Counted from the stretch's first letter, positions 53,756 through 63,152 are shown. The stretch: DNA of 64,000 nt from Vulcanimicrobiota bacterium (GCA_030041225.1 JASHOG010000035.1:22972-86971); one strand, 5' to 3'. Translations and numbers: made by a program. The notes: generated by a model not told the origin, from the letters alone.

Positions 53756-53953
53756 ATGGAGAAGCTGCGACGCGAGCTCCACGAGCTTGCCAACATGCTC
53801 ATGATCGCACAGGCCAACACGGAGGCGATGCTCGACGGCGTCGTCGAGCTCACCCACGAGCGACTCGAGGGCGTGCGCAGCGCTATCGCGGCGGCCACAG
53901 AGCGTCTTCGAGCGCTCGAAACGAGGGAGGAACCAGATGTCGAGGTTGAATGA
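53756..53953 (+). CDS. 65-residue coiled-coil-like protein
   Basis: Heptad-like helix across most of the length (MEKLRRELHELANMLMIAQA, then HERLEGVRSAIAAATERLRA). Divergent from the histidine kinase, and its end overlaps the next gene by 17 nt. The N-terminal LRRELHELANMLMIAQAN resembles the H-box-like helix of HPt or dimerisation modules (a His followed by L.N), but it is too short to assign. Confidence 0.5.
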   Translation: MEKLRRELHELANMLMIAQANTEAMLDGVVELTHERLEGVRSAIAAATERLRALETREEPDVEVE

Positions 53954-54410
53954 ATCGCTCTTCGTGCGGTGTCCGTATCATCGCGCGCGAGGCTACCTTG
54001 CGGCCGGAGTAGGGCGGCAGATTGACTCAAAGGAGCCGCTGACGCTGCAGGTTCAGCTCGTAGGCGTCGACCTGAAGAAAGACGTGGTCGTGACCTTCAT
54101 GCCCGGCATCGACCCCATGCACATGGACCAGCCGTGGCGCATCCACTGGACGCCGGAAGGCGGTGGCCCGTATCCTGACTTCGACGGCGAGTTGACCGTG
54201 CGCGCGGACGACGATTACACGAACTGCGTGCTCGAGCTCGTCGGCGAGTACAAACCGCCGGGCGGAGTGCTCGGAAAGTCGTTCGATCTGGTTGCCGGCT
54301 CCCGCATCGCGGCGCTTACGGCGCGAGCGCTCCTCGAGCGTCTCGGCGAGGAGTTCGTGGCGCGCTATGACGAGGAGGAATCCCAAAAGCGCACTCCGGC
54401 TTCGTCCTAG
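53937..54410 (+). CDS. SRPBCC-like protein at the head of the oxidase operon
   Basis: 157 residues. The pattern FDGELTVRADDDYTNCVLEL, then GEYKPPGGVLGKSFD and a C-terminal helix (RIAALTARALLERLGEEFV) matches the SRPBCC-like family also seen at 28204; this copy is longer. Such proteins sit beside stress and respiratory genes in other bacteria but lack an assigned function. ATG at 53937 overlaps the previous gene; the oxidase subunit IIa-like gene starts 7 nt after the stop. Confidence 0.7.
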   Translation: MSRLNESLFVRCPYHRARGYLAAGVGRQIDSKEPLTLQVQLVGVDLKKDVVVTFMPGIDPMHMDQPWRIHWTPEGGGPYPDFDGELTVRADDDYTNCVLELVGEYKPPGGVLGKSFDLVAGSRIAALTARALLERLGEEFVARYDEEESQKRTPASS

Positions 54411-54417
54411 CGCCGAA

Positions 54418-54540
54418 GTGAAGAAGAGCGACGACGCAGACGCACCGTTAGTGGGGACGCTCCGGTTCGTCTTCGTTATGGGAGGCACGTTTGCCGTGCT
54501 CTGGCTGCTCATGTATTGGCTGTTGCGGGACCGCTGGTAG
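54418..54540 (+). CDS. cytochrome c oxidase subunit IIa-like small protein
   Basis: 40 residues from a GTG at 54418: a short charged head (VKKSDDADAP) and one TM helix (FVFVMGGTFAVLWLLMYWLL). The size, single TM helix and position directly before subunit II match subunit IIa of ba3-type oxidases. Its stop TAG (54538-54540) is immediately followed by the subunit II ATG. Confidence 0.75.
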   Translation: MKKSDDADAPLVGTLRFVFVMGGTFAVLWLLMYWLLRDRW

Positions 54541-55014
54541 ATGCACGTTCACAGGTACGAACGCTGGTGGATGATCTTCGGGGTCGGAATGCTGATAGGG
54601 TTTCTCGCGCTTCTGGCGTTCGCGGCAGTAGCGAACAGCATCGTTCCCCCGAGCGGTATGGAGCAGATCGACCCGAAGCTCGTGGCGCAGACGCCGCCTT
54701 TCAACCACCCCGGCCTGCGCCGTTTAAGCGACGGATCGTACGAGGCCTATTACATCGCGCAGGTCTTTGCGTTCGATCCACCCGTCCTGACGATCCCTCA
54801 AGGAGCGAAGGTGACGTTCTACGTGACGAGCACCGACGTCGTCCATGGGTTCTTCATCCCGGGCACGGCCGTCAACATGATGGTCGTCCCCGGTTGGGTG
54901 AACACGCAGACACACGTCTTTCGTCGCGCCGGAGAGTACCTGTTGATCTGCCATGAATACTGCGGCATCGGGCATCAGAACATGTTCGGCAAGATCGAGG
55001 TGACGAGGCGATGA
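54541..55014 (+). CDS. ba3-type cytochrome c oxidase subunit II
   Basis: 157 residues, short as in B-family oxidases. One TM helix (residues 11-32) precedes a cupredoxin domain. CuA ligands: His102 (STDVVHGFFIPG), Cys137, Cys141, His145 and Met148 (CHEYCGIGHQNM). It accepts electrons from cytochrome c. Overlaps subunit I by 4 nt. Confidence 0.95.
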   Translation: MHVHRYERWWMIFGVGMLIGFLALLAFAAVANSIVPPSGMEQIDPKLVAQTPPFNHPGLRRLSDGSYEAYYIAQVFAFDPPVLTIPQGAKVTFYVTSTDVVHGFFIPGTAVNMMVVPGWVNTQTHVFRRAGEYLLICHEYCGIGHQNMFGKIEVTRR

Positions 55015-56642
55015 CCGGCGACCTCCAAGTGCGCGCCGAGAACCGCGTCGTGATCGCACACATCTACACGTCGACTGCGGCGATCGCGCTCGGCGCCGTG
55101 TTCGGTGTCTTTCAGGGTTTTTCGCGCGCGGGCGCCGTCGCGGCGCCCTCATGGTTCGACTACTACCGCATATTGACGATGCACGGCGTCCTCATGGCGC
55201 TCGTCTTCACGACGTTCTTTATTACGGGGCTCTGCCTCTTCGTTACCTATCGTGCGATTCCGCGCGAGCGAAAGCTCACCATCGGTTGGATTGGATGGCT
55301 CGTCATGCTCGTCGGCACGGCGATGGCTGCGGTCGAGATTCTTGCGGGCAATGCGACGGTGCTCTATACGTTCTACGCACCCCTGAAAGCGAGCCCGTGG
55401 TTCTATATCGGTGCGACGATACTCGTCCTCGGGACGTGGGTCGTTGCCTACGAGATCTTCGAGAACGTCGTCTACTGGCGCAAGACGAATCCCGGAAAGC
55501 CGGTGCCCCTCGTCGTGTTCTGCGCGGCGGCGACCTTCGTGATGTGGATCGTCGCGACGCTCGGCGTCGTCGCCGAGATGGTGATGCTCATTCCCTGGGC
55601 CTTTGGTTGGGTACCGACGATCAACGTGTTGCTGACGCGCCTGTTCTTCTGGTACTTCGGCCACCCGCTCGTGTATTTCTGGATCATGGGCGCGTACATC
55701 ATCTGGTACAACATCATCCCCACGCGGTACGGCGGGAACACCTTTAGCGACGGGCTGACACGCCTTACCTTCGTCATGCTCATCTTGCTCTCGACGCCGG
55801 TCGGTATCCATCACGAGTTCATGGAGCCCGGCATCTCAAGCGCATGGAAAGCTCTCTTCACGGTCACGACGTACGGCGTCGCAATCCCGTCGTTCATCAC
55901 CGCCTTCGCGATCTTCGCCTCCTTCGAGCTCGCGGCGATCAAGCAAGGGCGAAAGGGCTTCATCGCAACGGTGAAGTCGTTGCCGTGGAGTGACCCTGCG
56001 TTCGCCGGCGCCGGATACGGTATGCTCCTCTTCATCCTCGGCGGATTTGGGGGCCTCGTAAACGCATCGTACGGCATGGACGCCGTCGTGCACAACACGA
56101 TTTGGATCGTCGGGCACTTTCACGTGACCGTTGGCGGTCCGGTTGCCCTGACGTTCCTCGGCGCCGCGTATTGGATGATACCGCGCCTCACAGGTAGAGC
56201 ACTGTGGAAACCTGAGTGGGCGCTCATGCAGACCCGCCTCTGGTTCATCGGGATGCTGATCATGTCGTTTTCGATGCACTTTGCCGGGTTGCTCGGTGCG
56301 CCGAGGCGCACGGCGGAGGTCAGCTATCAGGGAGCCGCGGTGGCGCAGGCATGGCATCCTTACATGACGGTCGCAGCGGCGGGCGGCGTCTTTCTCTTTC
56401 TTTCGATCCTCATGTTTGTCGCTGTTGCGCTCGGCACGCTTCTTCAGAATCGGAAGACCGAACCGATGGAGGCCGCCTTCGCCGTATCGGCGACGCCCCC
56501 GGCGGCGACACCCGCAGCATTGCAGCACCTCTTCCGGTGGGGCCTGATCGCCTTTGCCTTCGCCGTCATCGTCTATGCCGGGCCAATCGGCGAGATCATC
56601 CGTCACCCAGGATATGGCGTTGCCGGCATGAGAACATGGTAA
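55011..56642 (+). CDS. ba3-type cytochrome c oxidase subunit I
   Basis: 543 residues with about 13 TM segments. Low-spin haem His in MHGVLMALVF, CuB His and cross-linked Tyr in FGHPLVYFW, CuB His pair in VGIHHEFMEP, and high-spin/low-spin haem His pair in VGHFHVTVGG. No K-channel Glu typical of A-family enzymes is apparent. High-oxygen-affinity terminal oxidase that pumps protons. No subunit III gene, as expected for this family. Confidence 0.96.
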   Translation: MTGDLQVRAENRVVIAHIYTSTAAIALGAVFGVFQGFSRAGAVAAPSWFDYYRILTMHGVLMALVFTTFFITGLCLFVTYRAIPRERKLTIGWIGWLVMLVGTAMAAVEILAGNATVLYTFYAPLKASPWFYIGATILVLGTWVVAYEIFENVVYWRKTNPGKPVPLVVFCAAATFVMWIVATLGVVAEMVMLIPWAFGWVPTINVLLTRLFFWYFGHPLVYFWIMGAYIIWYNIIPTRYGGNTFSDGLTRLTFVMLILLSTPVGIHHEFMEPGISSAWKALFTVTTYGVAIPSFITAFAIFASFELAAIKQGRKGFIATVKSLPWSDPAFAGAGYGMLLFILGGFGGLVNASYGMDAVVHNTIWIVGHFHVTVGGPVALTFLGAAYWMIPRLTGRALWKPEWALMQTRLWFIGMLIMSFSMHFAGLLGAPRRTAEVSYQGAAVAQAWHPYMTVAAAGGVFLFLSILMFVAVALGTLLQNRKTEPMEAAFAVSATPPAATPAALQHLFRWGLIAFAFAVIVYAGPIGEIIRHPGYGVAGMRTW

Positions 56643-56660
56643 CATCAGAGGCCGCTATCC

Positions 56661-57362
56661 GTGGAACGAAAGCGCATTTTGATCGTCGAAGATGAGCCCC
56701 AGATCGTCGAGGTGCTGCAGGCATATCTCGAGCGTGAGGGCCTCATCGTCGAATCAACGGGCAGTGTTGCCGGCGCTCTCGACGCCGTGGCGCGCTTGCG
56801 TCCAGATATGATGATTCTCGACATCACGCTCGAAGACGGAAGCGGCTTGGACGTTCTCAGGCAATCGGGCGCGAACGGCGGCGGCATCCCTTCGATCATG
56901 CTCACCGCTCGTGCGGAGGAGTCCGATCGGATCGTTGGTCTCGAGCTCGGTGCTGATGATTACATCACGAAGCCTTTCTCGCCTCGTGAGCTCGTCGCGC
57001 GGGTGCGGGCGCTCTTCCGCAGGCTGGGGGAACGCACTGGGACCGCGGCGCAGCACGCGACGAGGAAGACACGTGTCGCCGAACTGGAGATCGACCACGA
57101 GTTCCACGAGGTGCAGATCTCCGGAAAGCCCGCAAACCTCACCGCAACCGAGTTTCGCATCCTGACGCTCCTCGTAGAGAACCCGGGCGAGGTGTTTACG
57201 CGCTCACATCTGCTTGACCGGCTCAATGACGATGGCGATATCTTCGAACGTACGCTCGATCGACACATTAACAACCTACGTAAAAAGATTGAGCCGGATC
57301 CGCACAACCCGCAGTACGTGCTGACTGTCTATGGCGTCGGCTACAAGATGCGTCGCCCTTAG
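56661..57362 (+). CDS. OmpR/PhoB-family response regulator
   Basis: 233 residues from a GTG at 56661. Receiver: VEDEPQIV, phospho-Asp in MMILDITLEDGSG, Thr in MLTARAEE, Lys in YITKPFSPREL. Winged-helix output: ATEFRILTLLVENPGEVFTR and ERTLDRHINNLRKKIEPDP. No kinase adjoins it; the PAS kinase at 52583 is the nearest candidate. It may control the oxidase/stress operon in which it lies. Confidence 0.95.
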   Translation: MERKRILIVEDEPQIVEVLQAYLEREGLIVESTGSVAGALDAVARLRPDMMILDITLEDGSGLDVLRQSGANGGGIPSIMLTARAEESDRIVGLELGADDYITKPFSPRELVARVRALFRRLGERTGTAAQHATRKTRVAELEIDHEFHEVQISGKPANLTATEFRILTLLVENPGEVFTRSHLLDRLNDDGDIFERTLDRHINNLRKKIEPDPHNPQYVLTVYGVGYKMRRP

Positions 57363-57371
57363 GCCCTGTTC

Positions 57372-57806
57372 GTGTTTAGGAAGATTCTCCTCGCCTTCGA
57401 TGGGTCGACGTGCTCGCGCTCGGCACTTGCGACGGCGCTGAGCCTTGCAAAGGCTGAGGGCGCCAAGCTGACGATATGTACGGTCGTTGATCCGATCCAG
57501 GTCGCGGACAAGAATGCGCCGGCGCCGCCGACGCAAGGTGCGTTGAATGCAGCGTGCGCGGATGCGAAGAGCGTTCTCGACGAAGCGCTCTCGGAGGCGC
57601 GGACGGAGGGCATCGACGCCGAGGCACAGCTGATGGAAGGCGAGCCCGCCTACGAGATCGACCAGTGCGCGCAGCGGGTCGCGGCAGATGCGGTCATCCT
57701 TGGCACCCACGGGCGCTCTGGGTTGAAGCGGCTCTTCTTGGGCAGCGTGGCTGAGGAGACGCTTCGCAACTCCCGAGTACCGGTGATCGTCGTGCACAAG
57801 ACATAG
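57372..57806 (+). CDS. universal stress protein (UspA family), ATP-binding type
   Basis: 144 residues from a GTG at 57372. Opens FRKILLAFDGSTCS; the nucleotide-binding motif is LGTHGRSGLKRLFLGSVAEE with G-2x-G-9x-G-S spacing. USPs accumulate in growth arrest and low oxygen. The second USP in this block is encoded at 60964. Confidence 0.93.
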   Translation: MFRKILLAFDGSTCSRSALATALSLAKAEGAKLTICTVVDPIQVADKNAPAPPTQGALNAACADAKSVLDEALSEARTEGIDAEAQLMEGEPAYEIDQCAQRVAADAVILGTHGRSGLKRLFLGSVAEETLRNSRVPVIVVHKT

Positions 57807-57885
57807 CCGCCGCAACAGAATATTCGCAAGTTTTTCGCGAGTGATTCCCCTCTGCGCCGTAAAGTCGGCACTGAAAGGGGATGAG

Positions 57886-58551
57886 ATGACTAGGTATATG
57901 GATCACTCGTTGCACGAGGCCGTGCTCGATGCGCTCGAGGCCGAGCCCCGCGTGGATGCGGGTAAGGTCGCCGTGGCCGTTGAGAGCGGCGTTGCCACCC
58001 TTTCCGGGACGCTTCGGAGCTTTACGGAGAAATGGGCTGCAGAGAGCGCGGTCAAAAGCGTGAAAGGGATACGCGGGCTCGCAAACGAGCTGCGCGTCGA
58101 GCTTCCGGGGATGCACATTCGTGACGACGCGGATGTCGCGAAGACGATCGTGCAGGTACTGCGGTGGGGCGGCTTGCCGGAGACGGTTCAAGCCGAGGTA
58201 CACGATGGGTACGTGACGCTTCAAGGGGAGGTTGATTGGCCATATCAGCGTAACGATGCGCGCGACATGGCGCGTCGTCTCGAAGGCGTGCGCGGCGTCT
58301 ATGACAACATGACGGTAAAACCGATCCCGGTCGACCCCGTGCAACTGCGCCGCGCAATCGAGAGCCGGTTCCAGCGGGTCGCCGCATTCGACGCGAAGAA
58401 CGTGCGCGTTGCGGTGAAGCCGTTCGGCGTCGTCGAGCTTTCTGGAAACGTCGGGAGCCTCGCTGAGTTTGACGAGGCCGAATCCGCCGCGTACTCGGTC
58501 GCGGGAACGACTGAAGTCCACAACGAGCTTCTCATCAACGGCGTCTGGTGA
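57886..58551 (+). CDS. triple BON-domain protein
   Basis: 221 residues from the ATG at 57886, with AAGGGG five bases upstream. Three BON modules: VAVAVESGVATLSGTLRSFT, AEVHDGYVTLQGEVDWPYQR and VAVKPFGVVELSGNVGSLAE. No signal peptide, so cytoplasmic, unlike OsmY. BON domains bind membranes or small ligands in stress responses. The stop overlaps the PEP synthase GTG by 4 nt. Confidence 0.9.
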   Translation: MTRYMDHSLHEAVLDALEAEPRVDAGKVAVAVESGVATLSGTLRSFTEKWAAESAVKSVKGIRGLANELRVELPGMHIRDDADVAKTIVQVLRWGGLPETVQAEVHDGYVTLQGEVDWPYQRNDARDMARRLEGVRGVYDNMTVKPIPVDPVQLRRAIESRFQRVAAFDAKNVRVAVKPFGVVELSGNVGSLAEFDEAESAAYSVAGTTEVHNELLINGVW

Positions 58552-60953
58552 GGTACATTCGGCCGTTCGAGTCTATCTCGAGCGCGGACGTCGCGCTGGT
58601 CGGAGGGAAGAACGCCTCGCTTGGCGAGATGTACCGCGAGTTGACGCCGCTCGGCGTGCGCATTCCTGACGGCTTTGCGGTAACCGCTGATGCATATCGG
58701 CACGTGCTGACGGAGGGCGACGTTTGGAGGCGGCTCCACGCCGCCCTCGACGGGCTTGACTCATCTAAGGTCGCCGATCTCGCGGTACGTGCACAGCGCG
58801 CCCACGAGGCGGTGCTCGCTGCAGCCATCCCGGAGGATCTGGCGAAAGAAATTCTCGACGCGTACCATGCCCTGCAGGCGCGGTACGGCGCCGATGTAAG
58901 CGTCGCAGTGCGCAGCTCCGCAACCGCGGAGGATCTCCCGAGTGCTAGCTTTGCGGGCCAGCACGAGAGCTATCTCAACGTTCGGGGCGACGCGATGCTC
59001 CTCGAAGCCTATCGCGCCTGCCTTGCGAGCCTCTTCCTCGAGCGCGCCGTGCACTATCGCATCGATCAGGGGTTCGACCATTTCAAAGTCGCCCTGTCTG
59101 TAGGCGTTATGAAGATGGTTCGTTCGGACCTCGCCGCGAGCGGTGTCGCGTTTACGCTCGACACAGAGAGCGGCTTTCGAGACGTCGTCTTCATCACTGG
59201 ATCGTATGGATTGGGTGAGAACATCGTCCAAGGTGCCGTCGATCCCGATGAGTTCTTCGTCTTCAAGCCGACCTTCAATCAAGGGTTTCGCAAGACTCTC
59301 CGCCGCCGGCTCGGCTCCAAGGAGCGCAAGCTCATCTTCGCCGAGAGCGCGTCGCTCGCTCAAACAACGCGAAACATCGATACGGCCGAATGTGAACGCC
59401 GGCGGTTTTGCCTAAACGACGACGAGGTCGCAACGCTCGCAAGCAATTGCATTCTCGTAGAGCGGCATTACGGAGTTCCGATGGACGTGGAGTGGGCGAA
59501 GGACGGCGAGGACGGCACGATCTACCTCGTCCAAGCGCGTCCGGAGACCGTCGCTTCCCGCCGCGAGCTGAGCGTTATCGACGAGTACCACGTCGATGCC
59601 ACGCAGAAACCGCTGGTCACCGGGCGCGCCGTGGGATCGACGGTCGCCTTCGGCCCCATTCGTATCGTCGCATCGAGCGCCGATCTCGATGCGTTCAGGC
59701 CGGGCGAGGTTCTCGTCGCGCAGACGACGACGCCCGACTGGGAGCCCGTCATGAAGATCGCAAGCGCGATCGTTACCGACCGTGGCGGTCGAACCTGTCA
59801 CGCGGCGATCGTTGCGCGCGAGCTGGGCATACCTGCGGTGGTCGGAACCGGCACGGCGACGAGCGCCCTCACCCTCGGTGCTCAGGTGACGGTTTCATGT
59901 GCGCAGGGCGAGGACGGGCGCGTCTATGACGGCCGCATCCCCTTCAAGGTAGAGCACGTCGATGTCGGCGCGCTCGAGCATCCACGCACGAAGATCATGC
60001 TCACGCTCGGTGACCCGGACTCGGCCTTCGCGAGAAGCATGCTCCCAAATGACGGTGTCGGGCTCGCACGCATCGAGTTCATCGTATCCGACGATGTGCG
60101 CATCCATCCAATGGCGCTCCTCCATCCTGAGCACGTGACCGATCCGCAGGCGAAGAGCGCGATCGCGGCGTTGGGAGCGAATTCTTCGACGCCAACCGAG
60201 TACTTCGTGCGGACGCTTGCGGAAGGCGTCGCGACGCTCGCAGCGGCCTTCTATCCTAAACCGGTTATCGTGCGTATGTCGGATTTCAAGAGCAATGAGT
60301 ACCGGCAACTCCTCGGCGGTGAGAGTTTCGAGCCGGTGGAGTCGAATCCGATGCTCGGCTTGCGCGGCGCGTCCCGGTATACGCATCCGCTGTACGCTGA
60401 GGCTTTCGCGCTTGAATGCGCTGCGATGAAACGCGTCCGCGAGGAGATGGGCATGATCAATGTGATCATCATGATTCCATTCTGCCGTCGCGTCGACGAG
60501 GCGGAGCGCGTGGTTGCAAAGATGGCTGAACTCGGACTCCGCCGAGGCGAGAATGGCCTTCAGATCTACGTGATGTGCGAGATTCCGAACAACGTGATCC
60601 AGATCGACGCGTTCTCCCGTTACTTTGACGGCTTCTCGATCGGCTCGAACGACCTGACGCAGCTCGTGCTTGGGATCGACCGAGACTCCGATCTCGTCGC
60701 GCCGGAGTTCGACGAGCGCGATCCAGGCGTGATGGAGATGCTGCGTCAGACGGTCGCCGGCGCGAAACGGAATGGGCGTGCCGTCGGTATCTGCGGGCAG
60801 GCGCCGTCGGATTACCCCGAAGTGGCGGCCTTTCTCGCGGACCTTGGAATCGACTCGATGAGCCTGAACCCCGATAGCGTCCTAAAGACGATGCGCGCAC
60901 TCGTGAATTCGCAGGGAAGACCGCTTCCTCACACCTTCGTCGGCGCGGCGTAG
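58548..60953 (+). CDS. ppsA: phosphoenolpyruvate synthase
   Basis: 801 residues, close to E. coli PpsA. N-terminal ATP-binding domain (VGGKNASLGEMYRE, VAVRSSATAEDLPSASFAGQ), phospho-His domain (DRGGRTCHAAIVARELGIPA) and C-terminal PEP-binding domain (NPMLGLRGASRY, SIGSNDLTQLVLGIDRDS). It makes PEP from pyruvate and ATP, allowing gluconeogenesis from acetate or alcohol-derived carbon. GTG start in a 4-nt overlap with the BON gene. Confidence 0.95.
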   Translation: MRYIRPFESISSADVALVGGKNASLGEMYRELTPLGVRIPDGFAVTADAYRHVLTEGDVWRRLHAALDGLDSSKVADLAVRAQRAHEAVLAAAIPEDLAKEILDAYHALQARYGADVSVAVRSSATAEDLPSASFAGQHESYLNVRGDAMLLEAYRACLASLFLERAVHYRIDQGFDHFKVALSVGVMKMVRSDLAASGVAFTLDTESGFRDVVFITGSYGLGENIVQGAVDPDEFFVFKPTFNQGFRKTLRRRLGSKERKLIFAESASLAQTTRNIDTAECERRRFCLNDDEVATLASNCILVERHYGVPMDVEWAKDGEDGTIYLVQARPETVASRRELSVIDEYHVDATQKPLVTGRAVGSTVAFGPIRIVASSADLDAFRPGEVLVAQTTTPDWEPVMKIASAIVTDRGGRTCHAAIVARELGIPAVVGTGTATSALTLGAQVTVSCAQGEDGRVYDGRIPFKVEHVDVGALEHPRTKIMLTLGDPDSAFARSMLPNDGVGLARIEFIVSDDVRIHPMALLHPEHVTDPQAKSAIAALGANSSTPTEYFVRTLAEGVATLAAAFYPKPVIVRMSDFKSNEYRQLLGGESFEPVESNPMLGLRGASRYTHPLYAEAFALECAAMKRVREEMGMINVIIMIPFCRRVDEAERVVAKMAELGLRRGENGLQIYVMCEIPNNVIQIDAFSRYFDGFSIGSNDLTQLVLGIDRDSDLVAPEFDERDPGVMEMLRQTVAGAKRNGRAVGICGQAPSDYPEVAAFLADLGIDSMSLNPDSVLKTMRALVNSQGRPLPHTFVGAA

Positions 60954-60963
60954 AGTGGGTCGC

Positions 60964-61440
60964 ATGAAGGGTAAGATCCTCGTTCCCATCGACGGCTCGG
61001 AGAACTCGCTGCGCGCCCTCGATCTCGCGGTCGAGCTTGCGGGCGCCGTGGACGCAAGCCTTGACCTGTGCGCGGTGGTCGATACGGCGCGGATCGCGAG
61101 ACTTACCTTCGGCGAGCCGCAGCTCGAAGCGTGTGCCTACGATGCACTCACCCAAGAAGCGGAGGCCGACCTCAAACGAGCCGCCTCGCGTGCACGAGAG
61201 AAGAGCAGTACGAAGCTCGACACGTTCGTCGCATGCGGCGATCCAGTCACCGAGATCGAAGTAGAGGCCGATAGGTGCGGTGCGTCGATGATTGTGATGG
61301 GCACTCATGGGCGCACGGGATTGCAGCACCTCGTCATGGGCAGCGTCGCGGAAGGCGTCATGCGCCACGCAGTGGTGCCCGTCGTCGTGGTTCCACCCGA
61401 TCGTAGCAGAAGTGTTTCTAAAGAGCAGACAGTTGCGTGA
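60964..61440 (+). CDS. universal stress protein (UspA family)
   Basis: 158 residues from the ATG at 60964 (MKGKILVPIDGSENS); an earlier start at 60955 adds three residues. ATP-binding motif GTHGRTGLQHLVMGSVAEGV. It lies 10 nt after ppsA and overlaps the kinase gene by 4 nt. The similar USP at 57372 suggests duplication inside the block. Confidence 0.92.
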   Translation: MKGKILVPIDGSENSLRALDLAVELAGAVDASLDLCAVVDTARIARLTFGEPQLEACAYDALTQEAEADLKRAASRAREKSSTKLDTFVACGDPVTEIEVEADRCGASMIVMGTHGRTGLQHLVMGSVAEGVMRHAVVPVVVVPPDRSRSVSKEQTVA

Positions 61441-62402
61441 GCGATCAAGCCATTATCACCGTAACACTCAACCCGTCGATCGACGCGCCGATTGCGCTCG
61501 AAGAGTTGCGTCTCGGTGGTACGAACCGATGCCTGTCGAGCAAACTCGAGCCGGGCGGAAAGGGAATTAACGCCAGCCGGGTCATCACACGGTTGCGTGG
61601 CGAAACGCTGGCATGTGGCCTAGCAGGCGGATCTACGGGAGCACTGTTGCGTCAATGTCTCAACGACGAGCTCGTCCCACACGCTTTCGAGCAGACCGAG
61701 ACCCAGACGCGCCTCGATGTGATGATCTACGAGCGTGGCGTGGAGCGTCGCACCAGATTGCTGGAAGCCGGCGCGCCGGTGACGCAACACGAGCTGGAGA
61801 CTCTACGCTATCGTGTACGCAAAATCGCACCAGGCAGAGTTGTCGTTCTCGGCGGAAGCCTTCCGCCGGGAGCGTCACCAGCTACATATCATGATTTTGT
61901 CACTGCGCTAAACATCTGCGATGCGCGCTGCATCGTTGATGCGTCCGGTGAGGCACTCGCGCAGGTTCTCGCGGCGCATCCCACGCTCATCAAACCGAAC
62001 GAAGAAGAAGCAGGTCAGGTGATAGGGCGCGCCATCTCGAGCGATGAGGAAGTCATCGAGGCCGCATATGAGTTACAGAGACTCGGCGCACGCTCTGTCG
62101 TTATCTCTCGTGCCGAGAAGGGAGCGATCGGTGTCGACGAGCTCGGGGGTCTGTGGAAGGTCGAGGTTCCCCAGGTCGCGGTACGCAGCACGATAGGCGC
62201 CGGTGACTCAATGGTCGGCGGGATTGCGCTCGGCCTTAGCCGGGGAGAAACCTTTGCGCAAGCGCTTGCGCTCGGGGCAGCCGCAGGAACCGCAAGCATT
62301 GCAGCGGCGGATCGGGAACTTTGCCGGCTCCAGGACGTCGAGGAGATCCTCGCACGCGTGAACGTGAAGCGAATTACGCTGCGGATGCAGGCTGAAGTTT
62401 GA
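61437..62402 (+). CDS. PfkB-family hexose-phosphate kinase (1-phosphofructokinase type)
   Basis: 321 residues. N-terminal TVTLNPSIDAPIAL and GGKGINASRVITRL, and the catalytic-Asp motif STIGAGDSMVGGIALGLSRG near residue 255, define the 1-phosphofructokinase/tagatose-6-phosphate kinase group. The exact sugar phosphate is not certain. Adjacent to a USP, as with PfkB and USP genes in the M. tuberculosis DosR regulon. Start in a 4-nt overlap. Confidence 0.9.
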   Translation: MSDQAIITVTLNPSIDAPIALEELRLGGTNRCLSSKLEPGGKGINASRVITRLRGETLACGLAGGSTGALLRQCLNDELVPHAFEQTETQTRLDVMIYERGVERRTRLLEAGAPVTQHELETLRYRVRKIAPGRVVVLGGSLPPGASPATYHDFVTALNICDARCIVDASGEALAQVLAAHPTLIKPNEEEAGQVIGRAISSDEEVIEAAYELQRLGARSVVISRAEKGAIGVDELGGLWKVEVPQVAVRSTIGAGDSMVGGIALGLSRGETFAQALALGAAAGTASIAAADRELCRLQDVEEILARVNVKRITLRMQAEV

Positions 62403-62460
62403 GCCCGCGCGGTGGCGGCCGCTAGCCTTCTGCTACAGGAGCGCCGTCTTCCCCCGCGGT

Positions 62461-63123
62461 ATGGGTGGTATTGTGAGCGACGCTCGCTGGGCCTATAGCC
62501 TGCTGAGCACGACGGGACTATCCTTCGCGACGCTAGCGGTCGCGCTTTTGACGCACACGCTCCTATGGTGGGCTCAGTTACTCGGACTCTTGAGCGGCGA
62601 TTATGATGCGCACGCACACGGATCGATCGCGCTCGTTTCAGCGATGTGCGTCACGGCGGGATCCGGAGCAGCGTTCGTCTATTTCCTTCACGTCTTTACG
62701 CGAACAAAGGATTCGCTGGCGGACCTCGCGCGCTCGTGCTTGCGAACTCTCCACCTTCGGCTGGGGGCCTTCCTGGCTCTTGCGGGAGGTGCAGTGTTGT
62801 ACGCCATGGAGAGCTGTGAACAGCTTGCTGCGCATCACCTCGACGGCCCCATGAGCGCTTTCGGCGGAACACCGGTAGTGGGATTCGCGGTTCTCGTTAC
62901 CGTCGCGTTACTCGTTATGGGATTCTTGCGTGCGGTGTGCGCATGGCTTGCCGATGCGCACGAGCGCATCGTTCGTGTCGTGGCGCTCTTCGTACGCCGT
63001 GGTGTTGATGCACAAAGCCCGGCGTTCGCGCGCCGCGACCTCGAATGCTCGCCCACCCGTCGCGCCCTCCTCGTCATACAGACTCACGGTACGCGCGCTC
63101 CGCCTCTCGACCTCGCCTTCTAA
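62461..63123 (+). CDS. hypothetical four-TM membrane protein
   Basis: 220 residues from the ATG at 62461, or 216 from the GTG at 62473. Four hydrophobic segments: TM1 LSFATLAVALLTHTLLWWA, TM2 ALVSAMCVTAGSGAAFVYF, TM3 GAFLALAGGAVLYAM, and TM4 GFAVLVTVALLVMGFL. His residues (DYDAHAHGS, AAHHLDG) flank the helices. The C-terminal 55 residues are Arg-rich and probably cytoplasmic. No family recognised. It begins 58 nt after the PfkB gene and precedes a TlpA-like gene. Confidence 0.6.
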   Translation: MGGIVSDARWAYSLLSTTGLSFATLAVALLTHTLLWWAQLLGLLSGDYDAHAHGSIALVSAMCVTAGSGAAFVYFLHVFTRTKDSLADLARSCLRTLHLRLGAFLALAGGAVLYAMESCEQLAAHHLDGPMSAFGGTPVVGFAVLVTVALLVMGFLRAVCAWLADAHERIVRVVALFVRRGVDAQSPAFARRDLECSPTRRALLVIQTHGTRAPPLDLAF

Positions 63124-63152
63124 CGCACACCTTTCACATAGCGAGGTCGTTT

